Below, one piece after another: positions 15,858-24,054 of a stretch of DNA of 64,000 nucleotides (the stretch's first letter is position 1; the number at the start of each line of letters is the position of its first letter). The position numbers were made by a program, and so were the translations under genes. Source of the DNA: Bradyrhizobium sp. WSM3983. GTDB taxonomy: Bacteria; Pseudomonadota; Alphaproteobacteria; Rhizobiales; Xanthobacteraceae. A model generated the notes under the pieces. The model was not told the DNA's origin and did not search any database. It saw only the letters and a program-made list of their open reading frames with translations. The DNA lies in assembly GCF_000473045.1 (NCBI RefSeq), contig NZ_AXAY01000021.1:62001-126000 (forward strand), in the 5' to 3' direction.

Positions 15858-16381
15858 CTCGGGGAGGGACCGTCCTTGTCGCCCTCGACTTCCCGCGGCA
15901 GCTCGATCACGACACGGCCACCGGCAATGTCGACCTCGGGGACCACTGCGTTCGTGAACGGCAGCAGCATCGTCGGGCCCTTCAGCGGCGCGATCTCGAT
16001 GATGTCGCCGGCGCCGAAATTGTGGATCGCGAGCACGCGACCGAGCGCATCGCCTGCCGTGGTCACGGCGGCGAGCCCGATCAGATCGGCGTGGTAATAT
16101 TCGTCCTCGTCGGTCGCGGGCAGTTTTTCGCGCGCGACATAGAGCTCGATTCCGTTGAGGCGCTCGGCCTCATCGCGGGTCGTGACGCCCTTGAAGGTCG
16201 CGACCAGATGGTCCTTGGCTTCACGGGCCTGCGCCAGCTCGAACTGGCGCTTGCCGTCCTTGGAGAGAAGCGGACCGTAGCGCTTAACGGCAAAGGGATC
16301 TTCGGTGAAGGTCCACAATTTGACCGCGCCGCGCACACCATGCGCGGCGCCGATCCGCGCGACGCAGATCAGCGCCGACAT
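15830..16381 (-). CDS. rimM: Ribosome maturation factor RimM
   Basis: 183 residues. RimM binds S19 and assists late 30S assembly. The N-terminal barrel starts ICVARIGAAHGVRGAVKLWTFTEDP. The PRC-barrel follows with DEYYHADLIGLAAVTTAGDALG and FGAGDIIEI, then LLPFTNAVVPEVDIAGGRVVIELP. The final nine residues, SRPGEGRDP, and the stop are encoded by the right arm of the family B repeat, so the native C-terminus was probably replaced or extended when the element inserted. Stop to trmD is about 107 bases. Confidence 0.95.
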   Translation of the reverse strand: MSALICVARIGAAHGVRGAVKLWTFTEDPFAVKRYGPLLSKDGKRQFELAQAREAKDHLVATFKGVTTRDEAERLNGIELYVAREKLPATDEDEYYHADLIGLAAVTTAGDALGRVLAIHNFGAGDIIEIAPLKGPTMLLPFTNAVVPEVDIAGGRVVIELPREVEGDKDGPSPSRPGEGRDP

Positions 16382-16390
16382 GGATGAGCC

Positions 16391-16723
16391 TTAGCCCTTC
16401 GCAGCGGCTTCAGCCTGCGCCTTGCGCTCCTTGCGCGGCACGGCCTTCTCGGGGTTGTTGCGCGCTTCGCGCTTCTTGACGCCGGCGGCGTCGAGGAAGC
16501 GGGACACGCGGTCCGACGGCTGCGCGCCCTTGGCAAGCCAGGCCTTCACCTTGTCCATGTCGAGCTTCAGGCGGGTCTCGTTGTCCTTCGGCAGCAGCGG
16601 GTTGAAATAGCCGAGGCGCTCGATGAAGCGGCCATCGCGGGGGAAGCGCGAGTCGGCGACGACGACGTGATAGACGGGACGCTTCTTGGTGCCTGCGCGG
16701 GCGAGGCGGATAACGACGGACAT
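16391..16723 (-). CDS. rpsP: 30S ribosomal protein S16
   Basis: 110 residues. The conserved core is SVVIRLARAGTKKRPVYHVV, then FIERLGYFNPLL and a C-terminal extension rich in Lys, Ala and Arg that is normal for rhizobial S16. It starts at ATG 16723, and rimM begins 9 bases after its stop, so the two are cotranscribed. Confidence 0.97.
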   Translation of the reverse strand: MSVVIRLARAGTKKRPVYHVVVADSRFPRDGRFIERLGYFNPLLPKDNETRLKLDMDKVKAWLAKGAQPSDRVSRFLDAAGVKKREARNNPEKAVPRKERKAQAEAAAKG

Positions 16724-16808
16724 TCAGTTCTCCTTAAAAGTACGTTTTGTTCGGTTGATTGGTATTCCGCGTTGCGCGGGACACTTGCGATCCCGTGCGA
16801 CGAATTCC

Positions 16809-18356
16809 TCATTTCTTCTTGCCTGGAAAACCGCCGAGACCCGGCAGCGTCGGCTTGCCGCTCAGACCGGTCAGTCCGGGAACGTTCGGCAGACCGGTGC
16901 GAAGACCGGCCGGCAAATCCTTCGGCAGGTTGGGCAGACCCTGTCCGCCGCCGCTCTGCATTTTCTCTTGCAGCGCCTTCATCTCTTCCGGCGAGGGCGG
17001 CTTCATGCCGCCGCCAAACCCCATCGCCTGCGCGATGCCGGCGAGCGGGCCGCGCTTGCCTGAGCCCATGGCTTTCATCACGTCGGCCATGTTCCGGTGC
17101 ATCTTCAGCAGCTTGTTGACCTGCTCGACGCTCTGGCCGGAACCTGCGGCAATGCGCTTCTTGCGGCTGGCCTTGAGCAGGTCGGGATGACGGCGCTCGT
17201 CGCGCGTCATGGAATCGATCACCGCGACCTGACGCTTCAGGATCTTGTCGTCGATCCCGGCGGCCGCGATCTGGTTCTTCATCTTGGCGATGCCGGGCAT
17301 CATGCCCATCAGGCCGCTGATGCCGCCCATATTCGCCATCTGCGAGAGTTGCTCGCGCATGTCGTTGAGGTCGAACTGACCCTTGCGCATGCGCTCTGCG
17401 GTGCGCGCGGCTTTTTCGGCGTCGATATTGGCGGCGGCGCGTTCGACCAGCGACACCACGTCGCCCATGCCGAGGATACGGCCGGCGATACGATCGGGAT
17501 GGAAATCTTCCAGCGCGTCGGTCTTTTCACCGGTACCGATCAGCTTGATCGGCTTGCCGGTGACGGCGCGCATCGAGAGTGCAGCGCCGCCGCGGCCGTC
17601 GCCGTCGACGCGCGTCAGCACGATGCCGGTGAGGCCGACGCGCTCGTCGAAGGCGCGGGCGAGATTCACTGCGTCCTGGCCGGTGAGGCTGTCCGCGACC
17701 AGCAGCACTTCATGCGGGTTCGCAGCCGCTTTGATCGCTGCCGCTTCCGCCATCATCTCTTCGTCGAGCGTGGTGCGGCCGGCGGTGTCGAGCAGCACGA
17801 TGTCGTAGCCGCCAAGCTTGCCGGCTTCGAGTGCGCGCTTCGCGATCTGCGGCGGCTGCTGGCCGGGGACGATCGGCAGCGTCGGAATGTCGAGATCGCG
17901 GCCGAGCACGGCGAGTTGCTCCATCGCCGCCGGGCGATAGACGTCGAGCGAGGCCATCAGCACCTTGCGCTTGTCGCGCTGGACCAGACGGCGGGCGAGC
18001 TTTGCGGTGGTGGTCGTCTTACCGGAGCCTTGCAGACCGACCATCATGATCGGCACTGGCGGCACGGAATTGACGTCGATGGTCTGGCTTTCGGCGCCGA
18101 GCGTGTTGATCAGCTCGTCATGGACGATCTTGACCACCATCTGGCCGGGGGTCACCGATTTGACGACGGTGGCGCCGATCGCCTGCTCGCGGACGCGCTC
18201 GATGAAGCTGCGTACCACTTCGAGCGCGACGTCGGCCTCGAGCAGCGCGCGGCGCACCTCGCGCATCGCGGCGTCGACGTCCTTTTCGGTCAGCGCACCG
18301 CGCCCCGTCAGACGATCGAGAATGCCACCAAGCCGTTCCGACAGATTGTCGAACAA
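16809..18356 (-). CDS. ffh: Signal recognition particle protein
   Basis: 515 residues. Ffh binds 4.5S RNA and signal peptides and delivers ribosomes to FtsY. Order: helical N domain (1-90), GTPase G domain with P-loop GLQGSGKTTTTAKLA near 107-121, DTAGRTTLDEEM near 190 and TRVDGDGRGGA, then the methionine-rich M domain (about 300-450; MANMGGISGLMGMMPGIAKM), then a Gly/Pro/Leu tail ending GKKK. The start appears to be TTG 18356 with AGGA nine bases upstream; no in-frame ATG precedes it, and MFDNLSERLGG matches the family N-terminus. Its partner ftsY is at 26.0 kb. Confidence 0.96.
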   Translation of the reverse strand: MFDNLSERLGGILDRLTGRGALTEKDVDAAMREVRRALLEADVALEVVRSFIERVREQAIGATVVKSVTPGQMVVKIVHDELINTLGAESQTIDVNSVPPVPIMMVGLQGSGKTTTTAKLARRLVQRDKRKVLMASLDVYRPAAMEQLAVLGRDLDIPTLPIVPGQQPPQIAKRALEAGKLGGYDIVLLDTAGRTTLDEEMMAEAAAIKAAANPHEVLLVADSLTGQDAVNLARAFDERVGLTGIVLTRVDGDGRGGAALSMRAVTGKPIKLIGTGEKTDALEDFHPDRIAGRILGMGDVVSLVERAAANIDAEKAARTAERMRKGQFDLNDMREQLSQMANMGGISGLMGMMPGIAKMKNQIAAAGIDDKILKRQVAVIDSMTRDERRHPDLLKASRKKRIAAGSGQSVEQVNKLLKMHRNMADVMKAMGSGKRGPLAGIAQAMGFGGGMKPPSPEEMKALQEKMQSGGGQGLPNLPKDLPAGLRTGLPNVPGLTGLSGKPTLPGLGGFPGKKK

Positions 18357-18407
18357 TGCAATTGTCCTGTTGCTGTCCCCGTGAGGGGCGCGCCGTCACT
18401 CTCCGCT

Positions 18408-18508
18408 GTCATGCCCCGCGCAGGCGGGGCATCCAGTACGCCGCGGCCTCTCGGTTCAAGCCGAGCAGCCTCTGGAATACTGGATCCCCCGCCTTCGCGG
18501 GGGATGAC
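18408..18508. repeat. Dispersed palindromic intergenic repeat, family D (copy 1)
   Basis: GTCATGCCCCGC and GGCGGGGCATCCAGTA at the left pair with TACTGGATCCCCCGC and GGGGGATGAC at the right. Copies are at 36477 and 51649. The 180 bases after it, up to the next gene, hold nothing recognisable. Confidence 0.88.
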
Positions 18509-18691
18509 CACTTCCTGGGTATGCGATCTCCCAAACACCTTTACGCCCGAGGGCGCACAGCGCTGTCGGGCGTTGGCCTCTGGCCTCTGGAGCCAGTGGG
18601 CGGGTCGAAAAGAAAGCCTTTCCGAGAAAGTCGGCGGGTTAAACGCCGCTGACGCCCGAAAGTCAAGGAAAGTTAGGGGGCAGGAGGCCCG

Positions 18692-19873
18692 TTGGTAGGG
18701 CAAGGTACTGAAAACGTGATTGTTTTAGTGACGGGTTCCTTTTCCGGCGGTCCCGCCCATATAGGCGGTGATGCCTTACTGTCCCGACCATCCCTGAAGC
18801 CCTGCCCCGTGCCGATCACCCGCCGCCGCATCTTCGGACTGCTTGCCGGTGGTGCCGCGCTGGTCGGCGTCCCGTCCTTTTGGATATCCCGCATGAAAAC
18901 CTATGATGGACCCGTCTCCGATCATTTTGACGGTCTGCACTTCTTTGATCCGGACGGCGTCCCGCCAAAATCACTCGGCGAGGTGTTCCGCTGGCAGTTT
19001 GGTGGCGGGCGAAAGCGCGAGACCTGGCCCGATTGGGCGCCGAGCCCCCACGCCGATACCCCGCCAGCGCGTATCGACGGCGACAAAGCGCGACTCTCCT
19101 TTGTCGGACATGCCAGCTGGCTGATCCAGACCGGTGGCCTCAACATCCTCGTCGATCCCGTCTGGTCGATGCGGGTCTCGCCCGTCGGCTTCGCCGGGCC
19201 GAAGCGGCACAACGATCCCGGCATCGCCTTCGATAAGCTGCCGAAGATCGATATCGTGCTGGTCTCGCACGGGCACTACGATCATCTCGACGTTACGACA
19301 CTGTCGCGGCTCGCCAAGAATTTCGCGCCGCGCGTGGTGACGCCGCTCGGTAACGACGTCACGATGCGCAGCGCTGATTCCACGATCAAGGTAGAGGCAT
19401 TCGACTGGCACGACCGCGTCGATCTCGGCGGCGGCATCGCCGTGCACCTCGTGCCGACGCGGCACTGGACGGCGCGCGGGCTCTCCGACCGCAACAAGGC
19501 GCTGTGGGCGAGTTTTGTGCTGGAGACGCCGGCCGGAAAAATCTACGTGGTTTGCGATTCCGGCTATGGCGACGGCAGGCATTTTCGCCGCGTCGCCGAG
19601 AAGCATGGGCCGTTACGTCTGGCGATTCTTCCCATCGGCGCCTACGAGCCGCGCTGGTTCATGCGTGACCAGCACATGAACCCGGAAGACGCGGTGAAGG
19701 CGCTCGCCGACTGCGGCGCGCAAGCCGCGCTCGGGCATCATCACGGCACGTTCCAGCTCACCGATGAAGCGATCGACGCGCCGGCGAAGGCGCTCGTCGA
19801 GGCGCTGGATGCCGCGAACATTCCGCAGGAGCGGTTCGTCGCGATGAAGCCGGGGCAGGTGGTGGAGATTTAG
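18692..19873 (+). CDS. Metallo-beta-lactamase-fold hydrolase (RomA/NAPE-PLD-like)
   Basis: Up to 393 residues. The zinc motif HxHxDH is in VSHGHYDHLD, preceded by FVGHASWLIQTGGLNILVDP. Later His/Asp positions are in PTRHWTARG, CDSGYGDG and LGHHHGTFQLTDEA. This is the lactonase/phosphodiesterase-like branch related to RomA and NAPE-PLD; the substrate is unknown. Two starts are possible. TTG 18692 has AGGAGG only four bases before it. GTG 18809 would give 354 residues beginning with a twin-Arg-like segment TRRRIFGLLAGGAALVG, suggesting export or a membrane anchor. I favour the shorter form for the protein but report the longest open frame. Confidence 0.85.
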   Translation: MVGQGTENVIVLVTGSFSGGPAHIGGDALLSRPSLKPCPVPITRRRIFGLLAGGAALVGVPSFWISRMKTYDGPVSDHFDGLHFFDPDGVPPKSLGEVFRWQFGGGRKRETWPDWAPSPHADTPPARIDGDKARLSFVGHASWLIQTGGLNILVDPVWSMRVSPVGFAGPKRHNDPGIAFDKLPKIDIVLVSHGHYDHLDVTTLSRLAKNFAPRVVTPLGNDVTMRSADSTIKVEAFDWHDRVDLGGGIAVHLVPTRHWTARGLSDRNKALWASFVLETPAGKIYVVCDSGYGDGRHFRRVAEKHGPLRLAILPIGAYEPRWFMRDQHMNPEDAVKALADCGAQAALGHHHGTFQLTDEAIDAPAKALVEALDAANIPQERFVAMKPGQVVEI

Positions 19874-19893
19874 TCCTCTCCACGCGTTAAGCC

Positions 19894-20034
19894 GTCGTCC
19901 CGGCGAAGGCCGGGACCCATACCGCGCGATCTGGCGGTGATAATTCGATAGCAGTACCGCGTTGTGATGGGCCACTGCCAGTCTTCGCCGAACAGCTGCC
20001 TGTGGTTATGGGTCCCGGCCTTCGCCGGGACGAC
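19894..20034. repeat. Dispersed palindromic intergenic repeat, family B (copy 2)
   Basis: It has the same terminal arms as at 15740 (GTCGTCCCGGCGAAGGCCGG and complement) with about 85 bases of less conserved sequence between them. It fills the gap between two convergent genes. Confidence 0.92.
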
Positions 20035-20079
20035 ACCATTGTTGTTGCGGCAGCGTGCCTAGTACAGTTCGGCTCTAAC

Positions 20080-20781
20080 TTACTGCCCCTGCTTGATCGC
20101 CCAGCTCACATTCACCGTCACCGACAGCGTTTCCTCACCCGGTGCGACGGCAGCCGGTGCAGCCATCGGGGCCGTGGCCATGCGGCCCTTGAACAACGGC
20201 ATCGGGGCGCCGCCTTCGGCAACGCTGAGCGGCGCGCCGAGCGTGACGCCGGTGGCCTTGGCGTAGATCTCGGCCTTGCGGCGGGCATCGGCGACGGCCT
20301 GCTCGCGGGCATCGTCGAGAAGTTTTGAGGCCTGCGTCACTTCAAACGAGATGTTGCCGATATCGTTCGCGCCGGCGCTGACCAGCGTGTCGATGATGCC
20401 GGCCACCTTGGTCACGTCGCGAATTTTTACCGTGACGCGATTGGAGGCGCGGAAGCTGACCACGGGCGAGGCGCCGTTCGACCGATTCGGCGCATACTGC
20501 GGCTGCAGCGACAGGCGCGAGGTCTGGTAATCCTTCTCGGCGATGCCGGCGCCCTTCAGCGCCAGCAGCACCTTGCCCATCGCGGCGTTGTTGGCGTCGG
20601 ACGCTTCCTTCGCCGTCTTGGCGTCATTGGCAACGCCTGCATCGATCTGCGCGAGATCGGGCGCCGCCGAGACGGTCGCCTCGCCACTGACGGTGATGGC
20701 GGACGGAAAATCGCCGGCGTGCGCGGGCGCCGCCAGCAGTGTGGCGGCGAAAACGGCGGCGAGGACAGCAGGCTTTTTCAT
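20080..20781 (-). CDS. SIMPL (DUF541) domain periplasmic protein
   Basis: 233 residues from ATG 20781. Signal peptide MKKPAVLAAVFAATLLAAPAHAG. The mature protein matches the SIMPL family: ITVSGEATVSAAPDLAQIDAGV near the start, then DYQTSRLSLQPQY, FRASNRVTVKIRDVTKVAGIIDTLV, DIGNISFEVT and ARRKAEIYAKATGV. The family has an oligomeric outer-membrane or periplasmic member (BP26-like) but its role is unclear. A GTG at 20790 overlaps the upstream stop, so the gene is translationally coupled to the GyrI-like gene at 20787. Confidence 0.88.
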   Translation of the reverse strand: MKKPAVLAAVFAATLLAAPAHAGDFPSAITVSGEATVSAAPDLAQIDAGVANDAKTAKEASDANNAAMGKVLLALKGAGIAEKDYQTSRLSLQPQYAPNRSNGASPVVSFRASNRVTVKIRDVTKVAGIIDTLVSAGANDIGNISFEVTQASKLLDDAREQAVADARRKAEIYAKATGVTLGAPLSVAEGGAPMPLFKGRMATAPMAAPAAVAPGEETLSVTVNVSWAIKQGQ

Positions 20782-20786
20782 CGGTC

Positions 20787-21506
20787 TCACTTCAGCGGCA
20801 CGAACACATTGATCACGAGCTTGTCCTCGGCCGTCTTCAGCGGATCGGTGAGGTACTCCTCGATGAAGGTGTCCTTGGCTTCCAGCTTCTTGTCGTCGAG
20901 GTGATTGGTGATCGCCTCATACGTGTTGTCCATGTTGTCGTAGGAACCCCGATGGACGAATTTCAGCGCCTTGCCCTCCGGCGATTTGCCGATGCTCATG
21001 TCCTTGGTCAGGTTTTTCGGGTCCTGCTCGACCGGGATCTCGGCGAGGAAGGTGAAGCCGGTGTCGTCGGTCGAGGTGTAGACGATCATCGAATTGCCGG
21101 CGGGCTTGATACCCTGCTTGTCGAGCAGCGCGTTCAGCGCCTTGAAGGCGTCGACCAGGGTGTCGAAGGCCGAGTCCCAATTGGCAGTGCCCTTGACCAT
21201 CACGACCTTCTTGGGCTCAAGCGTGGTCTCCAGACCGAAGGGATCGGCGGTCTGGACCGGGGCGGGGCTGGCGGCCGCTGCAGGTGGTGGAGCCGCCGGG
21301 CTCGGTGAGGCGCTGGCCGCGGGCGACGCTGAGGGTGCGGGCGAAGCGCTGGCGGCCGGAGACGGGGCGGCTGACGGGGTTGGCGAGGGACTTGCCGATG
21401 CGGCGGGCGCCGGGCTCGGGGTCTGAGCCAGAACGCCGGACAGGCCAAGCGACAAGGCCGCTGCCGGGATCAGCGCAGCCAGAGCAAAACGACGAAACCG
21501 AAACAT
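20787..21506 (-). CDS. Secreted GyrI-like small-molecule-binding domain protein
   Basis: 239 residues. A signal peptide (FALAALIPAAALSLGLSGVLA) is followed by an Ala/Pro/Ser linker (about residues 30-85, many ASPSP repeats), then a GyrI-like domain (KKVVMVKGTANWDSAF, MIVYTSTDDTGFTFLAEIPV, KALKFVHRGSYDNMDNTYEAI, ending KLVINVFVPLK). Such domains usually sit in AraC-type regulators or cytosolic GyrI; an exported version on a long flexible linker is less usual. It overlaps the SIMPL gene by the stop/GTG junction, implying joint expression. Confidence 0.82.
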   Translation of the reverse strand: MFRFRRFALAALIPAAALSLGLSGVLAQTPSPAPAASASPSPTPSAAPSPAASASPAPSASPAASASPSPAAPPPAAAASPAPVQTADPFGLETTLEPKKVVMVKGTANWDSAFDTLVDAFKALNALLDKQGIKPAGNSMIVYTSTDDTGFTFLAEIPVEQDPKNLTKDMSIGKSPEGKALKFVHRGSYDNMDNTYEAITNHLDDKKLEAKDTFIEEYLTDPLKTAEDKLVINVFVPLK

Positions 21507-21636
21507 TCTATTTTCCCCAACATCTTCCGTGTCAAGGCCTTATCCACCAAGTATCTTCCGTATCAAGGCCCAAATCCGCTCGCGCATCCCGGTTCGCGCG
21601 AACTGCGCGGTTCTAACACGCGAGCGCCAAATTCGT

Positions 21637-21658
21637 CCCATGACAGATGCGTCATGGG
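21637..21658. promoter_or_regulatory. Inverted repeat upstream of dapF
   Basis: CCCATGAC-N6-GTCATGGG is a perfect 8-bp inverted repeat about 83 bases before the dapF start. It has the size of a dimeric operator but no known regulator can be named from sequence. Confidence 0.4.
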
Positions 21659-21740
21659 TCCACCTTGGCTGCCGCAGCCAAATCACTGGCCAAGAGGGTC
21701 AAGGATCGCCATATAAGGCAGGCGAAATTCGGGAATTTTC

Positions 21741-22616
21741 ATGAGCGCGCTGGCCAACCACGCATTTGCCAAGATGAACGGCATCGGCAACGAGATCGTC
21801 GTTGTCGACATGCGCGATTCCGCCGGCCGGATCACGCCAGCCGACGCCCGCGCAGTGGCCTCCGCGGACGGCGGCGTGCCCTATGACCAGCTCATGGTGC
21901 TGCAGAAGCCGCGGCTCGACGGCACCGAAGCCTTCATCAGCATCTACAACAATGACGGCTCGGAAGCCGGCGCCTGCGGCAACGGCATGCGCTGCGTGGT
22001 TCGCCGCATCTTCGAGAGGAGCGGCCAGACCACGGCGACCTTCGAGACCGCGGCTGGCCTGCTCAATGCCTGGCAGGGCCCGGCGCCCGATCTCTACACC
22101 GTCGACATGGGCGCGCCGAAGTTCGGATGGCAGGACATTCCGCTGGCGGAGGAGTTTCGCGACACCCGCTACATCGAACTGCAGATCGGGCCGATCGACA
22201 AGCCGATCCTGCATTCGCCGTCGGTGGTTAGCATGGGCAATCCGCACGCGATCTTCTGGGTCGACGACGTCAATGCCTATGATCTCGAGCGTTTTGGTCC
22301 GCTGCTGGAAAATCATCCGATCTTCCCCGACCGTGCCAACATTACGCTCGCCCATATCGTCGATCGCGACCATATCACCATGCGCACCTGGGAACGCGGT
22401 GCGGGCTTGACCAGGGCCTGCGGCTCGGCGGCCTGCGCGACCGCGGTTGCGGCGGCGCGCCTGAAGCGCACCGAGCGCAAGGTCGAGATGACGCTGCCCG
22501 GCGGCAATCTCGGCATCGAATGGCGCGAGCGTGACGACCACGTGCTGATGACGGGCACGGCGACCTTCGAATATGAAGGCCATTTCGATCCGGCGCTGTT
22601 CGCGCCGGCAGGGTAA
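21741..22616 (+). CDS. dapF: Diaminopimelate epimerase
   Basis: 291 residues. DapF converts LL- to meso-diaminopimelate for lysine and peptidoglycan synthesis, using two cysteines. Cys79 is in GACGNGMRCV and Cys227 in RACGSAACAT. FAKMNGIGNEIVVVD at the N-terminus and SMGNPHAIFWVDDV (164-177) are conserved. The start ATG 21741 has GGGA about 7 bases upstream. Its TAA overlaps the ATG of mtaB by one base, so the two genes form an operon. Confidence 0.96.
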   Translation: MSALANHAFAKMNGIGNEIVVVDMRDSAGRITPADARAVASADGGVPYDQLMVLQKPRLDGTEAFISIYNNDGSEAGACGNGMRCVVRRIFERSGQTTATFETAAGLLNAWQGPAPDLYTVDMGAPKFGWQDIPLAEEFRDTRYIELQIGPIDKPILHSPSVVSMGNPHAIFWVDDVNAYDLERFGPLLENHPIFPDRANITLAHIVDRDHITMRTWERGAGLTRACGSAACATAVAAARLKRTERKVEMTLPGGNLGIEWRERDDHVLMTGTATFEYEGHFDPALFAPAG

Positions 22617-23869
22617 TGACGGTCGACATTGTCACCTTCGGCTGCCGCCTCAACGCCTTCGAGGCCGAGGTGATCCGTCGCGAGGCCGAGGGCGCCGGTC
22701 TTTCCGACACCATCGTCATCAATAGTTGCGCCGTCACCAACGAGGCGGTGGCGCAGGCGCGGCAGTCGATCCGCAAATTGAAGCGTGAACGGCCCGGCGC
22801 GCGCATCGTCGTCACCGGCTGCGCGGCGCAGACGCAAAGCGGCATGTTCGCAGAGATGGCCGAGGTTGACCGCGTCGTCGGCAATGATGACAAGATGGGC
22901 AGCGATGCGTGGCGCAAGACGCGCGATGCCTTCGATCTCGGCGCCAGCGAGAAGATCGCTGTCAGCGACATCATGGCGGTGAAGGAAATGGCGCCGCATC
23001 TGATCGACGGTTTTGCGAGCGGCCTGCCGCGCGTGTTCGTGCAGGTGCAGAACGGCTGCGACCATCGCTGCACTTTTTGCATCATCCCCTATGGTCGCGG
23101 CAATTCGCGATCGGTGCCGATGGGCGCTGTGGTCGATCAGGTGCGGGCGCTGGTCGAGCGCGGCCATGCCGAGATCGTGCTGACCGGCGTCGATCTCACC
23201 AGCTATGGTGCGGATCTTCCGGGTGCGCCAAAGCTCGGCATGCTGACCAGGCAGATCTTGCGGCACGTGCCGGAGCTGAGGCGCCTGCGCATCTCCTCGA
23301 TCGATTCGATCGAGGCAGATAGCGATCTGTTAGACGCCATCGCCGACGATGCGCGTCTGATGCCACATCTGCATCTGTCGCTGCAATCCGGCGACGACAT
23401 GATTTTGAAGCGCATGAAGCGGCGGCATTCGCGGCAGGACGCGATCGCATTTTGCGACCAGGTGCGTCGCCTGCGGCCGGACATCGTCTTTGGCGCCGAT
23501 ATCATCGCGGGTTTCCCGACGGAGGCCGACGAGATGTTCTCGCGCTCTCTCGATCTGGTCGAGGAATGCGGACTCACGTTCCTCCACGTCTTCCCGTATT
23601 CCCCGCGCCCCGGGACACCGGCCGCGCGAATGCCGCAGGTGGCGGGCCCGGCGATCAAGGAACGCGCGAGGCGGCTGCGCGCGGCAGGTGAAGCAGCGTT
23701 ACGGCAGCGCGTACAGGCCGAGATTGGTGCAACACGCGAGGTGCTGATCGAGAGCGAGGATCAGGGGCGCACGGAGCATTATCTGCCGGTGGCGATTGCG
23801 GGCGAGCGCGTCGGCAGTGTGGTGCGGCTGAGTATCGCCGGTAACGATGGCGAACGGCTGACACCATAA
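22616..23869 (+). CDS. mtaB: tRNA t6A37 methylthiotransferase MtaB
   Basis: 417 residues. MtaB is a radical-SAM enzyme that adds a methylthio group to t6A37 of tRNAs reading ANN codons. The N-terminal cluster cysteines are Cys10 (FGCRLN), Cys38 (NSCAVTNE) and Cys69 (TGCAAQ). The radical-SAM cluster is Cys148, Cys152 and Cys155 in CDHRCTFC. The next segment, PYGRGNSRSVP, and LLDAIADDARLMPHLHLSLQSGDD are typical of MtaB rather than MiaB or RimO. It overlaps dapF by one base. Confidence 0.93.
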   Translation: MTVDIVTFGCRLNAFEAEVIRREAEGAGLSDTIVINSCAVTNEAVAQARQSIRKLKRERPGARIVVTGCAAQTQSGMFAEMAEVDRVVGNDDKMGSDAWRKTRDAFDLGASEKIAVSDIMAVKEMAPHLIDGFASGLPRVFVQVQNGCDHRCTFCIIPYGRGNSRSVPMGAVVDQVRALVERGHAEIVLTGVDLTSYGADLPGAPKLGMLTRQILRHVPELRRLRISSIDSIEADSDLLDAIADDARLMPHLHLSLQSGDDMILKRMKRRHSRQDAIAFCDQVRRLRPDIVFGADIIAGFPTEADEMFSRSLDLVEECGLTFLHVFPYSPRPGTPAARMPQVAGPAIKERARRLRAAGEAALRQRVQAEIGATREVLIESEDQGRTEHYLPVAIAGERVGSVVRLSIAGNDGERLTP

Positions 23870-23875
23870 TTAATT

Positions 23876-24014
23876 GTCGTCCCGGCGAAGGCCGGGACCC
23901 ATACCGCGCGCTCTACCTGTTGTGCGCGATGCTCGTCCCAACAGAGCAGACTAGCTGCCGGTCGTCGCCAAACTGCTCCCTGTGGTTATGGGTCCCGGCC
24001 TTCGCCGGGACGAC
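23876..24014. repeat. Dispersed palindromic intergenic repeat, family B (copy 3)
   Basis: The arms GTCGTCCCGGCGAAGGCCGG and complement begin seven bases after the mtaB stop and end at 24014, between convergent genes. Confidence 0.92.
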
Positions 24015-24054
24015 ACCGAGGGTGTGGATGCGGATGCCTTAGGTCGCGAGCGCC

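Noticed and set aside
17097..18698. 533-codon open frame opposite ffh
   Set aside because: Antisense shadow; ffh is unmistakable on the other strand.
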